This document shows, in pieces, positions 39,078-48,631 of a DNA stretch of 64,000 nucleotides. The notes under the pieces are model-generated. The model was not told where the DNA came from. It did not search any database and was given only the letters and a program-made list of their open reading frames with translations. Source of the DNA: Methanomicrobiales archaeon (GTDB lineage Archaea > Halobacteriota > Methanomicrobia > Methanomicrobiales > JACTUA01); assembly GCA_015660865.1 (NCBI GenBank), contig JACTUA010000003.1, positions 62,001 to 126,000 of the forward strand. Reading direction: 5' to 3'. Positions within the stretch are counted from its first letter, which is position 1; each line of letters opens with the position of its first letter. A program made the translations under genes and the position numbers.

Positions 39078-40235
39078 ATGGCTGATGCGAAACGGCCGGA
39101 CGAACCCCTCGATGTCTCGGTGATCCTTCCCGCGCTCAACGAGGAGAAGACCATCGCCGCCTGCATCTCCAAGATACGGAAAACGTTTCTGGAGTACGGT
39201 CTCAAAGGGGAGGTGATCGTTGCGGACTCGTCGACCGATTCCACGCCGGATCTCGCCCGGAAGTTCGGTGCGCGGGTGATCCATCCTGAGCGGGAGGGGT
39301 ACGGGAACGCCTACCTCGCCGCATTCCGTGAGGCCCGCGGGGGGATCATCATCATGGGCGACGCCGATGACACGTACGACTTCTCTGATATCCCCCGGCT
39401 CCTCGCCCCCCTCCGTGAGGGTGCCGATCTGGTGGTGGGATCCCGGTTCAGGGGCCGGATAACGCCCGGTTCCATGGCACCCCTCCACCGGTATATCGGG
39501 AACCCCCTCCTCACCTGGCTCATCAACGCCCTCTACCACACCAGGTTCACCGACGGGCAGACCGGGTTTCGCGCCATCACCCGGGATGCCCTCTCCCGTC
39601 TGAAGCTCTCCACGGGGGGCATGGAGTTTGCATCGGAGATGCTCATCCGGGCATCGGAGCAGGGGCTCACCATCGTCGAGATCCCCATCACCTACTCCCC
39701 GCGGCAGAGCCCCTCCAAGATGCACAGCTTTGCCGATGGATGGCGCCATATCAGGTTCGTCCTCCTGATGCGCCCCATCCCGTTCCTTGCCATGCCGGGG
39801 ATCCTCTTCGCCGGGATTGGTACCGTCCTCATGGCCCTCTTCTACCTGAACGGGAGCATAGAGACCTCCCACTTCAACTCATTCATCCTCGGGACCCTCC
39901 TCCTTCTCGGGGGGATCCAGGCCTTCCTGACCGGTGTCGAGGTATCGGTCTACTCCATCGTCCACGGGTACCTCCAGAAGCGCGGGCTGGTCGCACGGAT
40001 CATGAACTACCACAGCCTTGAGGAGCTCCTCCTCGCGAGTGGAGTCCTCGTCTTTCTCGGCTTCGTCCTCGGTCTCCAGATCATCCTCCGATGGGTGGCA
40101 GGCAGTTTCGGAGAGCTCTCGGGGTTCTCGAACGCGATTGTCGCCATGGTGCTTATCGTTATCGGCATGGAGGTCCTGTTCTTTGCCATCTTCACGAGCA
40201 TGATGCTCCTCAACGAGAACAACAGGACCGCCTAG
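39078..40235 (+). CDS. GT2 glycosyltransferase, dolichol-phosphate sugar synthase-like, with TM tail
   Basis: The product is 385 aa. A GT-A domain has VSVILPALNEEKT, the metal-binding GDADDTYDF and GQTGFRAI. Four hydrophobic segments occupy about residues 235-380. This is the layout of membrane-anchored polyprenyl-phosphate glycosyltransferases such as those that load the first sugar for N-glycosylation (AglJ/AglD type). ATG at 39078 is chosen because TATA-like GGTTTTATCC lies near 39037-39046; in-frame starts further up are possible. Confidence 0.85.
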   Translation: MADAKRPDEPLDVSVILPALNEEKTIAACISKIRKTFLEYGLKGEVIVADSSTDSTPDLARKFGARVIHPEREGYGNAYLAAFREARGGIIIMGDADDTYDFSDIPRLLAPLREGADLVVGSRFRGRITPGSMAPLHRYIGNPLLTWLINALYHTRFTDGQTGFRAITRDALSRLKLSTGGMEFASEMLIRASEQGLTIVEIPITYSPRQSPSKMHSFADGWRHIRFVLLMRPIPFLAMPGILFAGIGTVLMALFYLNGSIETSHFNSFILGTLLLLGGIQAFLTGVEVSVYSIVHGYLQKRGLVARIMNYHSLEELLLASGVLVFLGFVLGLQIILRWVAGSFGELSGFSNAIVAMVLIVIGMEVLFFAIFTSMMLLNENNRTA

Positions 40236-40242
40236 GAGGAGC

Positions 40243-41370
40243 ATGCGGATCGCCTTCCTCTACGATTGCATCTACCCCTACACCATCGGCGGGGTGGAAC
40301 GGCGTGTCCACGAGATCGGGCGCCGCCTCGCTGCCCGGGGGCACGAAGTCCACCACTTCGGGATGAAGTTCTGGGACGGGCCGGCCACCATCGAGGATGG
40401 AGGGGTCCATATCCACGGGGTGAGCCCGGCCTCCCCGCTCTACTCCGGGGGCAGGCGGGCGATCCTCCCTGCTGCCCGGTACGCCGGCTCCCTGCTGGCC
40501 CCCCTCCTATCAGGCGGTTTCGATCTCATCGATGCCCAGCAGTTCCCGTACCTCCACTGCCTTCCCGCTGCATTCGCCGCTCTTGTGAGGGACATCCCCC
40601 TCGTCATCACCTGGCACGAAGTCTGGGGCCCGTATTGGAGGGAGTACCTGGGGGGGATGGCAGGGAGGATAGGAGAGTTCACGGAACGGGCCGTGGCACG
40701 GCTGCCAGCCTCGCGGGTTGCAGTCTCAAGGACAACGGCAGACCAGCTCGGGAGCCTGGGCATCAAGGGGCAGGTGGAGATCATCCCGAACGGCATCGAT
40801 TCCACCCTCATCGCTGCAACTCCGCCCGCTGACGGGCACTGGGACCTCCTCTATGCCGGCCGGCTGATCCCCGAGAAGCGCGTTGACCTCCTCATCGACA
40901 CGGTCCCCGGCCTCATCGCTGAATTCCCATCCCTGCGAGTATTGATCCTGGGCGAAGGTCCCTCGCGTCCAGCCCTGGAGGGCCTGGCATCCCGACGGGG
41001 GGTTCTGGACCATGTCACATTCGCGGGCTTTGTCCCTGATCCCGCGACGGTCATCGGGATCATGAAGAGCGCCGAAGTCTTTGTATCCCCATCCATCCGG
41101 GAGGGGTTTGGCATGGCAGCCCTGGAGGCGATGGCATGCGGAACGCCGGTGGTGACCGTTGACCATCCCAGGAATGCCGTGAGGGAGCGTATCAATACCA
41201 CGACGGGCAGGGTCGCGAGCCTGACCCCCGAGGATCTCGGTGAGAAGATCCTGGATTGCCTGAGCAACCCGTCGCGGTTCGGGCCGGGGTGCACCGCCAT
41301 GGCCGCGGCGTATGATTGGGAAGTGATCCTGCCGCAGGTAGAGGGATTCTATCAGAAGATAGCCGGCTGA
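40243..41370 (+). CDS. GT4 family glycosyltransferase
   Basis: The product is 375 aa with a GT-B fold. The N-terminal YPYTIGGVERRVHEIGRRLAARGHEV is typical of GT4. The C-terminal half has YAGRLIPEKRVDLLI, then SPSIREGFGMAALEAMACGTPVV with the Glu-x7-Glu donor-binding motif. It is cytosolic and probably extends the lipid-linked glycan used by AglB. It starts 8 bp after the GT2 gene, behind AGGAGGAGC, so the two are one operon. Confidence 0.9.
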   Translation: MRIAFLYDCIYPYTIGGVERRVHEIGRRLAARGHEVHHFGMKFWDGPATIEDGGVHIHGVSPASPLYSGGRRAILPAARYAGSLLAPLLSGGFDLIDAQQFPYLHCLPAAFAALVRDIPLVITWHEVWGPYWREYLGGMAGRIGEFTERAVARLPASRVAVSRTTADQLGSLGIKGQVEIIPNGIDSTLIAATPPADGHWDLLYAGRLIPEKRVDLLIDTVPGLIAEFPSLRVLILGEGPSRPALEGLASRRGVLDHVTFAGFVPDPATVIGIMKSAEVFVSPSIREGFGMAALEAMACGTPVVTVDHPRNAVRERINTTTGRVASLTPEDLGEKILDCLSNPSRFGPGCTAMAAAYDWEVILPQVEGFYQKIAG

Positions 41371-41574
41371 CGGCCTGAGGGTATCCTGACAGGGAGGCGC
41401 CCATCGCGGTGGACAGGTGCCTTGAGATCCGAACACTCTCGGGGGCTTCGTCCCTGCCGTTCTCCCATTCCCCCTCATTGCGATACCCCCTGATGGGTTT
41501 CGGTGAGGATGAGATCGATACCCAATAAAAGAATCATCATATCGCTTCTCTCCCGTAAAATCCCGGAGAAATCC

Positions 41575-41582
41575 TTTTTTAA
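41575..41582 (+). promoter_or_regulatory. TATA-like box for nadE
   Basis: TTTTTTAA lies 24-31 bp before the nadE ATG, which would give an almost leaderless mRNA. The rest of the gap 41371-41605 shows nothing else I can support. Confidence 0.45.
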
Positions 41583-41605
41583 TCCTCGAGAACAATATCC
41601 CTGCG

Positions 41606-43270
41606 ATGAGGCTCCTCCTCCTCCAGCTGAACCCGATCGTCGGCGATCTCCCCGGCAATGCCGGGAAGATCCGGGACGGGGTCACCTCGGCAGGGCCCGG
41701 TTCTGCCGATCTCATCGTCACCTCCGAGCTCGCCCTCCTCGGCTATCCGCCCCGGGACCTCCTCCTCTTCAGGGACTACATCGGGAGGTCCCTGGAGGTT
41801 GCCGGTACCCTGGCAGAGGACCTCAAGGGATACCCGCCGGTCCTTCTGGGGGGCGCCCAGCCCAACCCGTCTCCCATCGGCCGCCCCCTCTTCAATGTCG
41901 CCCTCCTCCTCCACCAGGGGAAGATCGCCCGGTCCTTCGGGAAGACCCTCCTCCCGACCTACGACGTGTTCGACGAGGACCGCTACTTCGAGCCCGCGCA
42001 GGGACCCCAGATCCTCGACCTGAAAGGGGTGAAACTCGGCATCTCCATCTGCGAGGACATCTGGAACGATGCCGATTTCTGGAAGCGGAAGCGCTACCAC
42101 TCCGATCCCGTCCAGGAACTCGTCCGGGCCGGTGCCCGGTGCCTCATCAACATCTCGGCATCGCCCTTCACCGAAGGAAAGCAGCAGCTCCGGGAGAGGA
42201 TGCTCTCCGGTATCGCGCGGAAGCACGGGATCCCCCTCGTCTACGTCAACCAGGCCGGCGGGAACGACGACCTGGTCTTCGACGGGAGGAGCTGCGCCTT
42301 CAATGCCAGCGGCGATCTCATCGCCCGGGCCGCCCCCTTCCGGGAGGACAGCCTGGCCATAGACATCTTCCAGGATACACCGGCCGGTATACATCCCGAT
42401 GACTTCTCCCCCGAGTCAGAGATATGGAATGCCCTCGTCTTGGGAACCAGGGATTACCTCCGGAAGACTGGGTTCCAGAAGGCCCTCATTGGACTCTCGG
42501 GAGGGATCGACTCATCCCTGGTCGCTGCCGTAGCCGCCGAGGCCCTCGGGAGGGAAAACGTCCTCGGGGTCCTCATGCCCTCCCCGTATTCGAGCGAGGG
42601 GAGCGTCACGGATGCACGTGCCCTCGCAGGGAACCTCGGCATACGCACCATAACCCTTCCCATCACCGTGATCATGGACTCCTTCGACGCGGCTCTCAGA
42701 GAGGAATTCTCCGGGCTCCCCAGGGATATCACCGAAGAGAACCTGCAGGCCCGGATCCGGGGCACCCTCCTCATGGCCCTCTCCAACAAGTTCGGAACCC
42801 TCCTCCTCTCCACAGGGAACAAGTCCGAGATGGCGGTAGGCTACTGCACCCTTTACGGAGACATGAACGGGGCACTCACCGTCCTTGCTGATGTGCCGAA
42901 GACCATGGTGTACCGCATCGCCCGGTGGCGAAATGCTATGGGATCGAATCCTATCATCCCGGAAACCGTATTCCTGAAGGCCCCATCTGCAGAGCTCCGG
43001 CCGGGCCAGACGGACCAGGACACCCTCCCCCCCTACGATCTCCTCGACGAGATCCTCCACTACCATATCGAGCAGCACGAGTCCCCGGCCGAGATCGTGG
43101 CAAGGGGCTATGATCCCGGTGTCGTCTACCGGGTTGCCCAGCTGGTGAAAGCTGCGGAGTTCAAACGGAAGCAGGCTCCGCCGGGGATCAAGGTCACCGA
43201 CCGGGCCTTCGGCACAGGGTGGAGGATGCCCATTGCTACAGGGGAGTGGGATCTTAACGGGGGGACATGA
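41606..43270 (+). CDS. nadE: Glutamine-dependent NAD+ synthetase
   Basis: The product is 554 aa. The N-terminal nitrilase-type amidase domain (1 to about 250) has the Glu in TSELALLGYPPRDLL, the Lys in GKTLLPTYDVFDEDRYF and the Cys in GISICEDIW. The C-terminal synthetase domain has the ATP pyrophosphatase P-loop LSGGIDSSLVAAVA near residue 297, STGNKSEMAVGYCTLYGDMNGAL, and a Lys-rich DRAFGTGWRMPI end. It uses glutamine as nitrogen donor for the last step of NAD synthesis. It is the last GC-rich gene before the AT-rich island. Confidence 0.95.
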   Translation: MRLLLLQLNPIVGDLPGNAGKIRDGVTSAGPGSADLIVTSELALLGYPPRDLLLFRDYIGRSLEVAGTLAEDLKGYPPVLLGGAQPNPSPIGRPLFNVALLLHQGKIARSFGKTLLPTYDVFDEDRYFEPAQGPQILDLKGVKLGISICEDIWNDADFWKRKRYHSDPVQELVRAGARCLINISASPFTEGKQQLRERMLSGIARKHGIPLVYVNQAGGNDDLVFDGRSCAFNASGDLIARAAPFREDSLAIDIFQDTPAGIHPDDFSPESEIWNALVLGTRDYLRKTGFQKALIGLSGGIDSSLVAAVAAEALGRENVLGVLMPSPYSSEGSVTDARALAGNLGIRTITLPITVIMDSFDAALREEFSGLPRDITEENLQARIRGTLLMALSNKFGTLLLSTGNKSEMAVGYCTLYGDMNGALTVLADVPKTMVYRIARWRNAMGSNPIIPETVFLKAPSAELRPGQTDQDTLPPYDLLDEILHYHIEQHESPAEIVARGYDPGVVYRVAQLVKAAEFKRKQAPPGIKVTDRAFGTGWRMPIATGEWDLNGGT

Positions 43271-43399
43271 GAATCGGGCAATCATACCGTTGGAGCATGC
43301 ATGGTGAAATAATAGTCTCAGGTTATTCCAATTCCTCTGAATTAAGGAATCATATCCGATACTATTCAATACCTTGAATGGAAATTTAATCTAGGTATC

Positions 43400-44179
43400 A
43401 TGAAAGTTGTAATCCTGGCCGGGGGTTTAGGAACCCGATTGAGGGAAGAAACGGAATACCGCCCAAAACCGATGGTCAATATTGGAAGTAAACCAATTTT
43501 ATGGCATATAATGAAGATATATGGATATTATGGTTTTCACGACTTTGTGATCTGCCTGGGATATAAGGGAGACATGATAAAAGAATACTTTTTGAATTAT
43601 GAGATCATGAATAGCGACTTCTCCATAAAATTAGGAGATCGCCATGATATAGAGATTCATAATGACCATAATGAAAAAAACTGGATTGTTACCCTTGCAG
43701 ATACCGGAGAGAAAGCTCAGACTGGTGCAAGGGTAAAAAGGATTGAAAAGTATATCGATGGCGATACGTTCATGCTGACCTATGGTGATGCCGTGGCAGA
43801 CATCGATATTGCAAAACTCCTTGCATTCCACAAGGCTCACGGTAAGATTGGGACAGTGACCGGTGTGCATCCAGTCTCACGCTTCGGGGAACTGTGCATC
43901 GATGCCCGCTGCGTAAAACGGTTCAACGAGAAACCCCAAGCAAAGGAAGGCTTTGTCAGCGGGGGTTTCTTTGTCTTCAACAGGGACTTTTTTTCATATC
44001 TGGATGATCATGACGAATGCGTGCTTGAGAAGGAACCGGTTGAAAATCTGTCTGCAGCCAATGAGCTTATGGTGTATCAGCATGAAGGGTATTGGCAATG
44101 CTGCGATACCTACAGGGAACTGGAGATCCTCAATAATCTCTGGAACCACCCGAATCCGCCATGGAAACTGTGGAAATAA
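43400..44179 (+). CDS. rfbF: Glucose-1-phosphate cytidylyltransferase
   Basis: The product is 259 aa. The nucleotidyltransferase start VVILAGGLGTRLREETEYRPKPMVNIG, then ILWHIMKIYGYYG, the metal site in LTYGDAVADID and the C-terminal WQCCDTYRELEILNNLW are diagnostic of RfbF. It makes CDP-glucose from CTP and glucose-1-phosphate, the entry to CDP-deoxysugars. It is the first gene of the AT-rich operon; the start is preceded by CTAGGT. The stop shares a base with the GtrA start. Confidence 0.95.
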   Translation: MKVVILAGGLGTRLREETEYRPKPMVNIGSKPILWHIMKIYGYYGFHDFVICLGYKGDMIKEYFLNYEIMNSDFSIKLGDRHDIEIHNDHNEKNWIVTLADTGEKAQTGARVKRIEKYIDGDTFMLTYGDAVADIDIAKLLAFHKAHGKIGTVTGVHPVSRFGELCIDARCVKRFNEKPQAKEGFVSGGFFVFNRDFFSYLDDHDECVLEKEPVENLSAANELMVYQHEGYWQCCDTYRELEILNNLWNHPNPPWKLWK

Positions 44180-44655
44180 TGGATAATACCATGGTTTCAT
44201 CCATGCTTTTGAAGGTCAGTTTATTGTTAAAAAAAACGCAATTGTTCTTAAGAAATTTTTTTCTTGATCCCGCATCCTGCACGCAGATATTCAAATTTTG
44301 TGGCGTGGGCATCCTGAATACGGTTGTCGGGTACGGGGTATTCTTTCTGCTGGTGAATTATCTGTTTTATTTACTGGCATTGTTGATCGCCCATATTACC
44401 GGGGTGATCCATAGTTTTCTCTGGAATAAATACTGGGTTTTTAAATCCAAAAAAATCAATCTCTGGGAATTCATAAAATTTAATGTCATTTATGCGGTTG
44501 TTTTCTTTGTGAACGCGGTTGCGCTTTTTGTGTGTGTTGACAGAATTCATGCGGACCCGAAGCTTGCCCAATTATTATTATTGCCCATAATAACCGTTGT
44601 AAGTTTTTTCGGTCAAAAATTGTGGACGTTTAAGGGAAAGGTAAGAGAAAATTGA
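44179..44655 (+). CDS. GtrA family membrane protein
   Basis: The product is 158 aa with four membrane segments. [20 protein letters not shown] and [13 protein letters not shown], then [12 protein letters not shown], are the GtrA signatures. Family members are thought to flip or hand over polyprenyl-phosphate-linked sugars across the membrane. ATG at 44179 overlaps the rfbF stop by one base (TAATG). With the GT2 at 45688 it would make a glycan-modifying pair. Confidence 0.88.
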   Translation: MDNTMVSSMLLKVSLLLKKTQLFLRNFFLDPASCTQIFKFCGVGILNTVVGYGVFFLLVNYLFYLLALLIAHITGVIHSFLWNKYWVFKSKKINLWEFIKFNVIYAVVFFVNAVALFVCVDRIHADPKLAQLLLLPIITVVSFFGQKLWTFKGKVREN

Positions 44656-44692
44656 TAGTCAGAGAGATGAGATCATAAAGAGGTCTAGATCG

Positions 44693-45691
44693 ATGTCGAA
44701 AGAAACGTTCTGGGAAGATAGAAACGTTTTCATCACCGGCTGTACCGGGCTGCTTGGTTCCTGGCTTACTGAGTCATTGCTCTCAAAGAAAGCGAATGTC
44801 ATTGGACTGGTGCGCGATTCAATTCCCAAATCGAGATTTTATCAGTCTGACATCAGGGACAATGTCGTTACCGTCCGGGGGGAAATTGAAAATTATTTTC
44901 TTTTGGAGCGTATTATCAATGAATATGAGATCGATACCGTTTTTCATCTCGCCGCCCAGACAATCGTGACCCTGGCGAACAGGAATCCGATCTCTACCTT
45001 TAAATCAAATATCGAAGGCACATGGAACATTCTGGAAGCCTGCCGGAGATCGTCACCCATATCGCGGATTGTTGTGGCGTCCAGTGATAAAGCATATGGA
45101 GATCAGCCTGTACTGCCCTATGATGAGAAAACCCCACTTGAGGGCAGACATCCCTACGACGTCTCAAAAAGTTGCGCGGATCTGATCTGCCGGGCATATT
45201 TCGAGACCTACAACCTGCCGGTATGCGTAACACGATGCGGGAATTTTTATGGGGGTGGGGATTTGAATTTTAACCGGATTATACCAGGAACAATACAATC
45301 GGTATTCCATCATCAGCGACCGGTCATCAGAAGTGACGGATCGCCGCTCCGTGATTATTTCTATATCCGTGACGGGGCAGAGGCATATCTCCTCCTCGCT
45401 GAAAAGATGGAAAATAGAGATATTCATGGGGAAGCATTCAATTTCAGTACAGAACGCCCCTGTTCCGTTTTGGATATCGTACAGAAAATTCTTGACCAGA
45501 TGGGGAGTCGTCTCAAACCGAACCTCTTGAATCAATCCACACATGAAATTCAGGACCAGTATTTATCTGCGGAAAAAGCAAAAAAAGTGTTAGAATGGGA
45601 ATCAAAGTATACCCTTGATGACGGGCTGAAAGAGACTATAGACTGGTACACTCATTTTTTTAGGCATTATCGGCAATCGGAGAACCTATGA
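44693..45691 (+). CDS. rfbG: CDP-glucose 4,6-dehydratase-like SDR enzyme
   Basis: The product is 332 aa of the extended SDR type. The NAD site [10 protein letters not shown] lies near residue 16. [19 protein letters not shown] and catalytic YDVSK near residue 155 follow, then a sugar-binding [18 protein letters not shown]. With rfbF two genes upstream and rfbH downstream it most likely turns CDP-glucose into CDP-4-keto-6-deoxyglucose. It is slightly shorter than usual RfbG. The stop overlaps the GT2 start by ATGA. Confidence 0.87.
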   Translation: MSKETFWEDRNVFITGCTGLLGSWLTESLLSKKANVIGLVRDSIPKSRFYQSDIRDNVVTVRGEIENYFLLERIINEYEIDTVFHLAAQTIVTLANRNPISTFKSNIEGTWNILEACRRSSPISRIVVASSDKAYGDQPVLPYDEKTPLEGRHPYDVSKSCADLICRAYFETYNLPVCVTRCGNFYGGGDLNFNRIIPGTIQSVFHHQRPVIRSDGSPLRDYFYIRDGAEAYLLLAEKMENRDIHGEAFNFSTERPCSVLDIVQKILDQMGSRLKPNLLNQSTHEIQDQYLSAEKAKKVLEWESKYTLDDGLKETIDWYTHFFRHYRQSENL

Positions 45692-46623
45692 AAAAATTGA
45701 TCAGTATTGTTATTCCGGCTTATAATGAGGAGTCGGGGGTCGAAGAACTGAAAAAACGATTGCTGAATATAATGAATACATGTCCCAATTATGATTTTGA
45801 AGTAATTATCGTGGAGAATGGATCGTTTGATACCACGTTTGAACGGCTCATCTCGATACATCACGAAGATCCGCGTTTCAAAATTGTCCAGTTGTCCAGA
45901 AATTTTGGATGCGATGGAGGTATCACTGCGGGGCTTGCGTATGCCAGGGGTGATGCAGCAGTAATCATGAATGCGGATTTACAGGACCCCCCCGAATTAA
46001 TACCCCGGTTTATCCAGAAATGGGAATCCGGCTATGAAATTGTGTACGGCGTCATCCAGAAACGGGAAGGGGTCAATATTATCCGGCGCATGTTGTCAAG
46101 GGCTGCGTATATGATTATTTTCAGATTAAGTAATCGGATGATCCCTGAAAACGCGAGCGATTTCCGGTTGATTGATCGAAAGGTCTACGTAGTAATCAAT
46201 AGCATGAAAGAAAAGAATAAATTTTTACGCGGTCTTGTGGTCTGGACCGGTTTTAAACAGGTGGGCATTCCCTTTGAGAGACAGCCGCGGTTTGCCGGGG
46301 AATCAAAGGCAGACTTCAGGACCATATGGCATGTTGCCATGAATGGGATATTTTCTTTTTCTTATTTCCCTTTAAAAATTGCGACCGCAATGGGATTTTT
46401 TTTATCGACAATCACGTTTCTCATGGCATTAATTGAGATATATCTTTATCTGGCGTTCGGGCGGGAGGTCCCGGGATTTACGACCACAATTCTGGTAATT
46501 TTATTCTGTTTCGGGATGGTTTTTCTGATCTTTGGGATCATGGGTACCTATATTGAAAGGATCTACGACGAGGTAAAACAGCGGCCAAATTTCATTGTGA
46601 ACAGTGAAATTGGGTTTAAATGA
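45688..46623 (+). CDS. GT2 polyprenyl-phosphate glycosyltransferase, ArnC/GtrB-like
   Basis: The product is 311 aa. The GT-A domain has [28 protein letters not shown], the metal motif [12 protein letters not shown] and [10 protein letters not shown]. Two C-terminal membrane segments (about 225-250 and 262-290) follow. This is the ArnC/GtrB/YfdH type that puts a sugar on a polyprenyl phosphate. Partner of the GtrA protein upstream. Both ends overlap neighbours by ATGA. Confidence 0.9.
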   Translation: MKKLISIVIPAYNEESGVEELKKRLLNIMNTCPNYDFEVIIVENGSFDTTFERLISIHHEDPRFKIVQLSRNFGCDGGITAGLAYARGDAAVIMNADLQDPPELIPRFIQKWESGYEIVYGVIQKREGVNIIRRMLSRAAYMIIFRLSNRMIPENASDFRLIDRKVYVVINSMKEKNKFLRGLVVWTGFKQVGIPFERQPRFAGESKADFRTIWHVAMNGIFSFSYFPLKIATAMGFFLSTITFLMALIEIYLYLAFGREVPGFTTTILVILFCFGMVFLIFGIMGTYIERIYDEVKQRPNFIVNSEIGFK

Positions 46624-46799
46624 AGGTCAGAACAAAAACTGTTCACTATACAAGGCCAACAAATCGTGATACACCTTTAATCCTTTTATCTTTCAGGAAT
46701 AAGAGGGGCATTCGAAATTTTTATCCTGAAATGCAAGAAAAATTAATTATTCCCGATGATGACTTTGATGTACCATCTGCGAAGGTTGTAACGACATGA
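46620..46799 (+). CDS. Unknown 59-aa protein embedded in the sugar operon
   Basis: ATG at 46620 overlaps the stop of the GT2 gene (ATGA), and its own TGA overlaps the ATG of the TPP enzyme (ATGA again). The frame exactly fills the 180 bp between them, strong evidence that it is translated. The peptide starts basic ([16 protein letters not shown]), has LILLSFRNKRGIRNFYPEM in the middle and ends acidic (IIPDDDFDVPSAKVV). It has no Cys, signal or membrane segment. No family was recognised. It could be an accessory or activator of one of the flanking enzymes. Confidence 0.7.
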   Translation: MKVRTKTVHYTRPTNRDTPLILLSFRNKRGIRNFYPEMQEKLIIPDDDFDVPSAKVVTT

Positions 46800-48586
46800 A
46801 AATGCGAGTTTCTGATTATATCACCTCAAAATTATTTGATGCCGGGGGAGAATGTGTTTTTTTAATTACCGGTGGAATGATCATGCATCTTACCGATGCA
46901 TTGCTCCAGCACGGGAGGCAAAAATTCGTATGCTGCCATCATGAACAGGCTGCGGTAATGGCTGCGGAGGCATATGGCAGAGCAACGGGTAAACTGGGTG
47001 TTGCATATGTCACTGCAGGTCCTGGCGCTCTCAATACACTGAATAGTGTCGTCGGGGCGTACGTTGATTCATCCCCGTGTATTGTTGTGTCCGGCCAATC
47101 AAAGGTGTCCCAGGCGAAAGTCAAAGGACCCCGGCAATTTGCATTGCAGGGGTTCAACACCCTGCCGATTTTCCAGAATGTTACAAAATATGCGGTCATG
47201 CTCGACGATGTGTCGCGGGTCAGATACGAGGTCGAAAAATGTATTTACCATGCAAAATCCCCCCGGGTGGGGCCTGTCTGGATTGAATGCCCCATCGATA
47301 TTCAGGGTGCACCGTTTGACCCTGAAGAGTATGAAGGATTTACCCCGCCCAGACCTCAAAATCATGCGGGACCGGATCTTCTGAAACAGGTCAAAGAAGT
47401 TGCCAAAAGCATCCGAACCAGTCGCAGGCCGTGCCTTCTTGTTGGAGCCGGAATCCGGCTGGCAGATGCGATAGAGGAATTTCACCGGTTTGTGAATAAT
47501 GTGAAAATTCCGGTGATGACCTCCCGGCTCGGGATGGATCTGATCGATCATCAGCATCCTCTCTTTGTCGGGCGACCGGGAACGTATGGGGACAGGGCAA
47601 GTAACTTCACCATCCAGAATGCAGACCTTTTTCTGAGTGTCGGATGCAGACTGGCGATTGGCCTCGTCAGTTACCAATACGAGAACTTTGCTCAATACGC
47701 AAAAAAAATAGTTGTGGATATCGATGAAAAGGAACTTAAAAAACCTTCAGTCATTCCTGATATCGCAATTCAGGCAGATGCAAAAGAATTTTTCATTGCA
47801 TTGAACAGGGACCTATCTGATTTTCAATTTGATAATTCAAGATGGATCGCTCAGACGCAGCTCTGGAAAAATAAATATCCTGTCGATTTACCCGAGTATA
47901 AACATGAAAAAGAGGGGATAAATTCTTATCACTTTTATCACGTACTTTCCCAGAAAGCACCTGATGACGCCTTGTTTCTGGTAGATACCGGATCCTGTTT
48001 CCATGCCTATGCACAGGCTTTTCAGGCAAAATTCGGACAGCGGCACATTATCACCGGAGGGCTGTCAACGATGGGATACATGCCGGGCGCTATTGGTGTT
48101 TCTTCTGCAAATCCGGGAAAGAATGTATATTGTATAACAGGGGATGGGTCACTTCAGATGAATATTCAGGAACTTCAAACGATTGTCTATAACTCCCTGC
48201 CGATAAAATTGATTGTATTGAACAACAATGGATACCTTCTCATCCGGTTGACCCAGGATAATTTCCAGGGTGGGAGGCATATTGGTACCGATAAGGATAC
48301 GGGAGTCAGTTTTCCCGATTTGGAGAAGCTCGCATCCTCATATGAGTTGAAATATCTAAGAATATCCCAATCGGCTGATCTGGGTGTACGAATAAATCAG
48401 ATATTTACCGAGCCCGGTCCGATGATATGCGAATTTATCAGTCCGGCGAACCAGCTGCTGATGCCGAGAGTCGCCTCAAAAATTCTTGAAGACGGAAACA
48501 TGATTTCAATGCCCTATGATGATATGTTCCCGTTTTTACCCCGGGAAGAATATCTGGAAAATTCAGTCAGGGACAAGATTCTCTGA
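46796..48586 (+). CDS. Thiamine diphosphate enzyme, acetolactate synthase-like (possible YerE-type)
   Basis: The product is 596 aa with the three-domain layout of acetolactate synthases. The cofactor-activating Glu50 is in CHHEQAAVMAAEAYGRATGK. A central domain follows, and the TPP motif is near residue 448, GDGSLQMNIQE ending in LNNNGY (GDG...NN). No FAD site was clear to me. In a CDP-deoxysugar operon the best precedent is YerE, which uses pyruvate to add a two-carbon unit to a CDP-3,6-dideoxy-4-keto sugar in yersiniose synthesis. Plain acetolactate synthase is less likely here because no small subunit is nearby. Confidence 0.82.
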   Translation: MKMRVSDYITSKLFDAGGECVFLITGGMIMHLTDALLQHGRQKFVCCHHEQAAVMAAEAYGRATGKLGVAYVTAGPGALNTLNSVVGAYVDSSPCIVVSGQSKVSQAKVKGPRQFALQGFNTLPIFQNVTKYAVMLDDVSRVRYEVEKCIYHAKSPRVGPVWIECPIDIQGAPFDPEEYEGFTPPRPQNHAGPDLLKQVKEVAKSIRTSRRPCLLVGAGIRLADAIEEFHRFVNNVKIPVMTSRLGMDLIDHQHPLFVGRPGTYGDRASNFTIQNADLFLSVGCRLAIGLVSYQYENFAQYAKKIVVDIDEKELKKPSVIPDIAIQADAKEFFIALNRDLSDFQFDNSRWIAQTQLWKNKYPVDLPEYKHEKEGINSYHFYHVLSQKAPDDALFLVDTGSCFHAYAQAFQAKFGQRHIITGGLSTMGYMPGAIGVSSANPGKNVYCITGDGSLQMNIQELQTIVYNSLPIKLIVLNNNGYLLIRLTQDNFQGGRHIGTDKDTGVSFPDLEKLASSYELKYLRISQSADLGVRINQIFTEPGPMICEFISPANQLLMPRVASKILEDGNMISMPYDDMFPFLPREEYLENSVRDKIL

Positions 48587-48631
48587 TCTTTCCTTTCGGG
48601 TGAGAGACATGGTGAGAACGCAGGAAGAAAA

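Noticed and set aside
46796-48586. Calling the TPP enzyme ilvB (branched amino acid synthesis)
   Set aside because: No regulatory subunit or ilv genes are near, and the operon is for CDP sugars, so a YerE-like role is favoured but left open.
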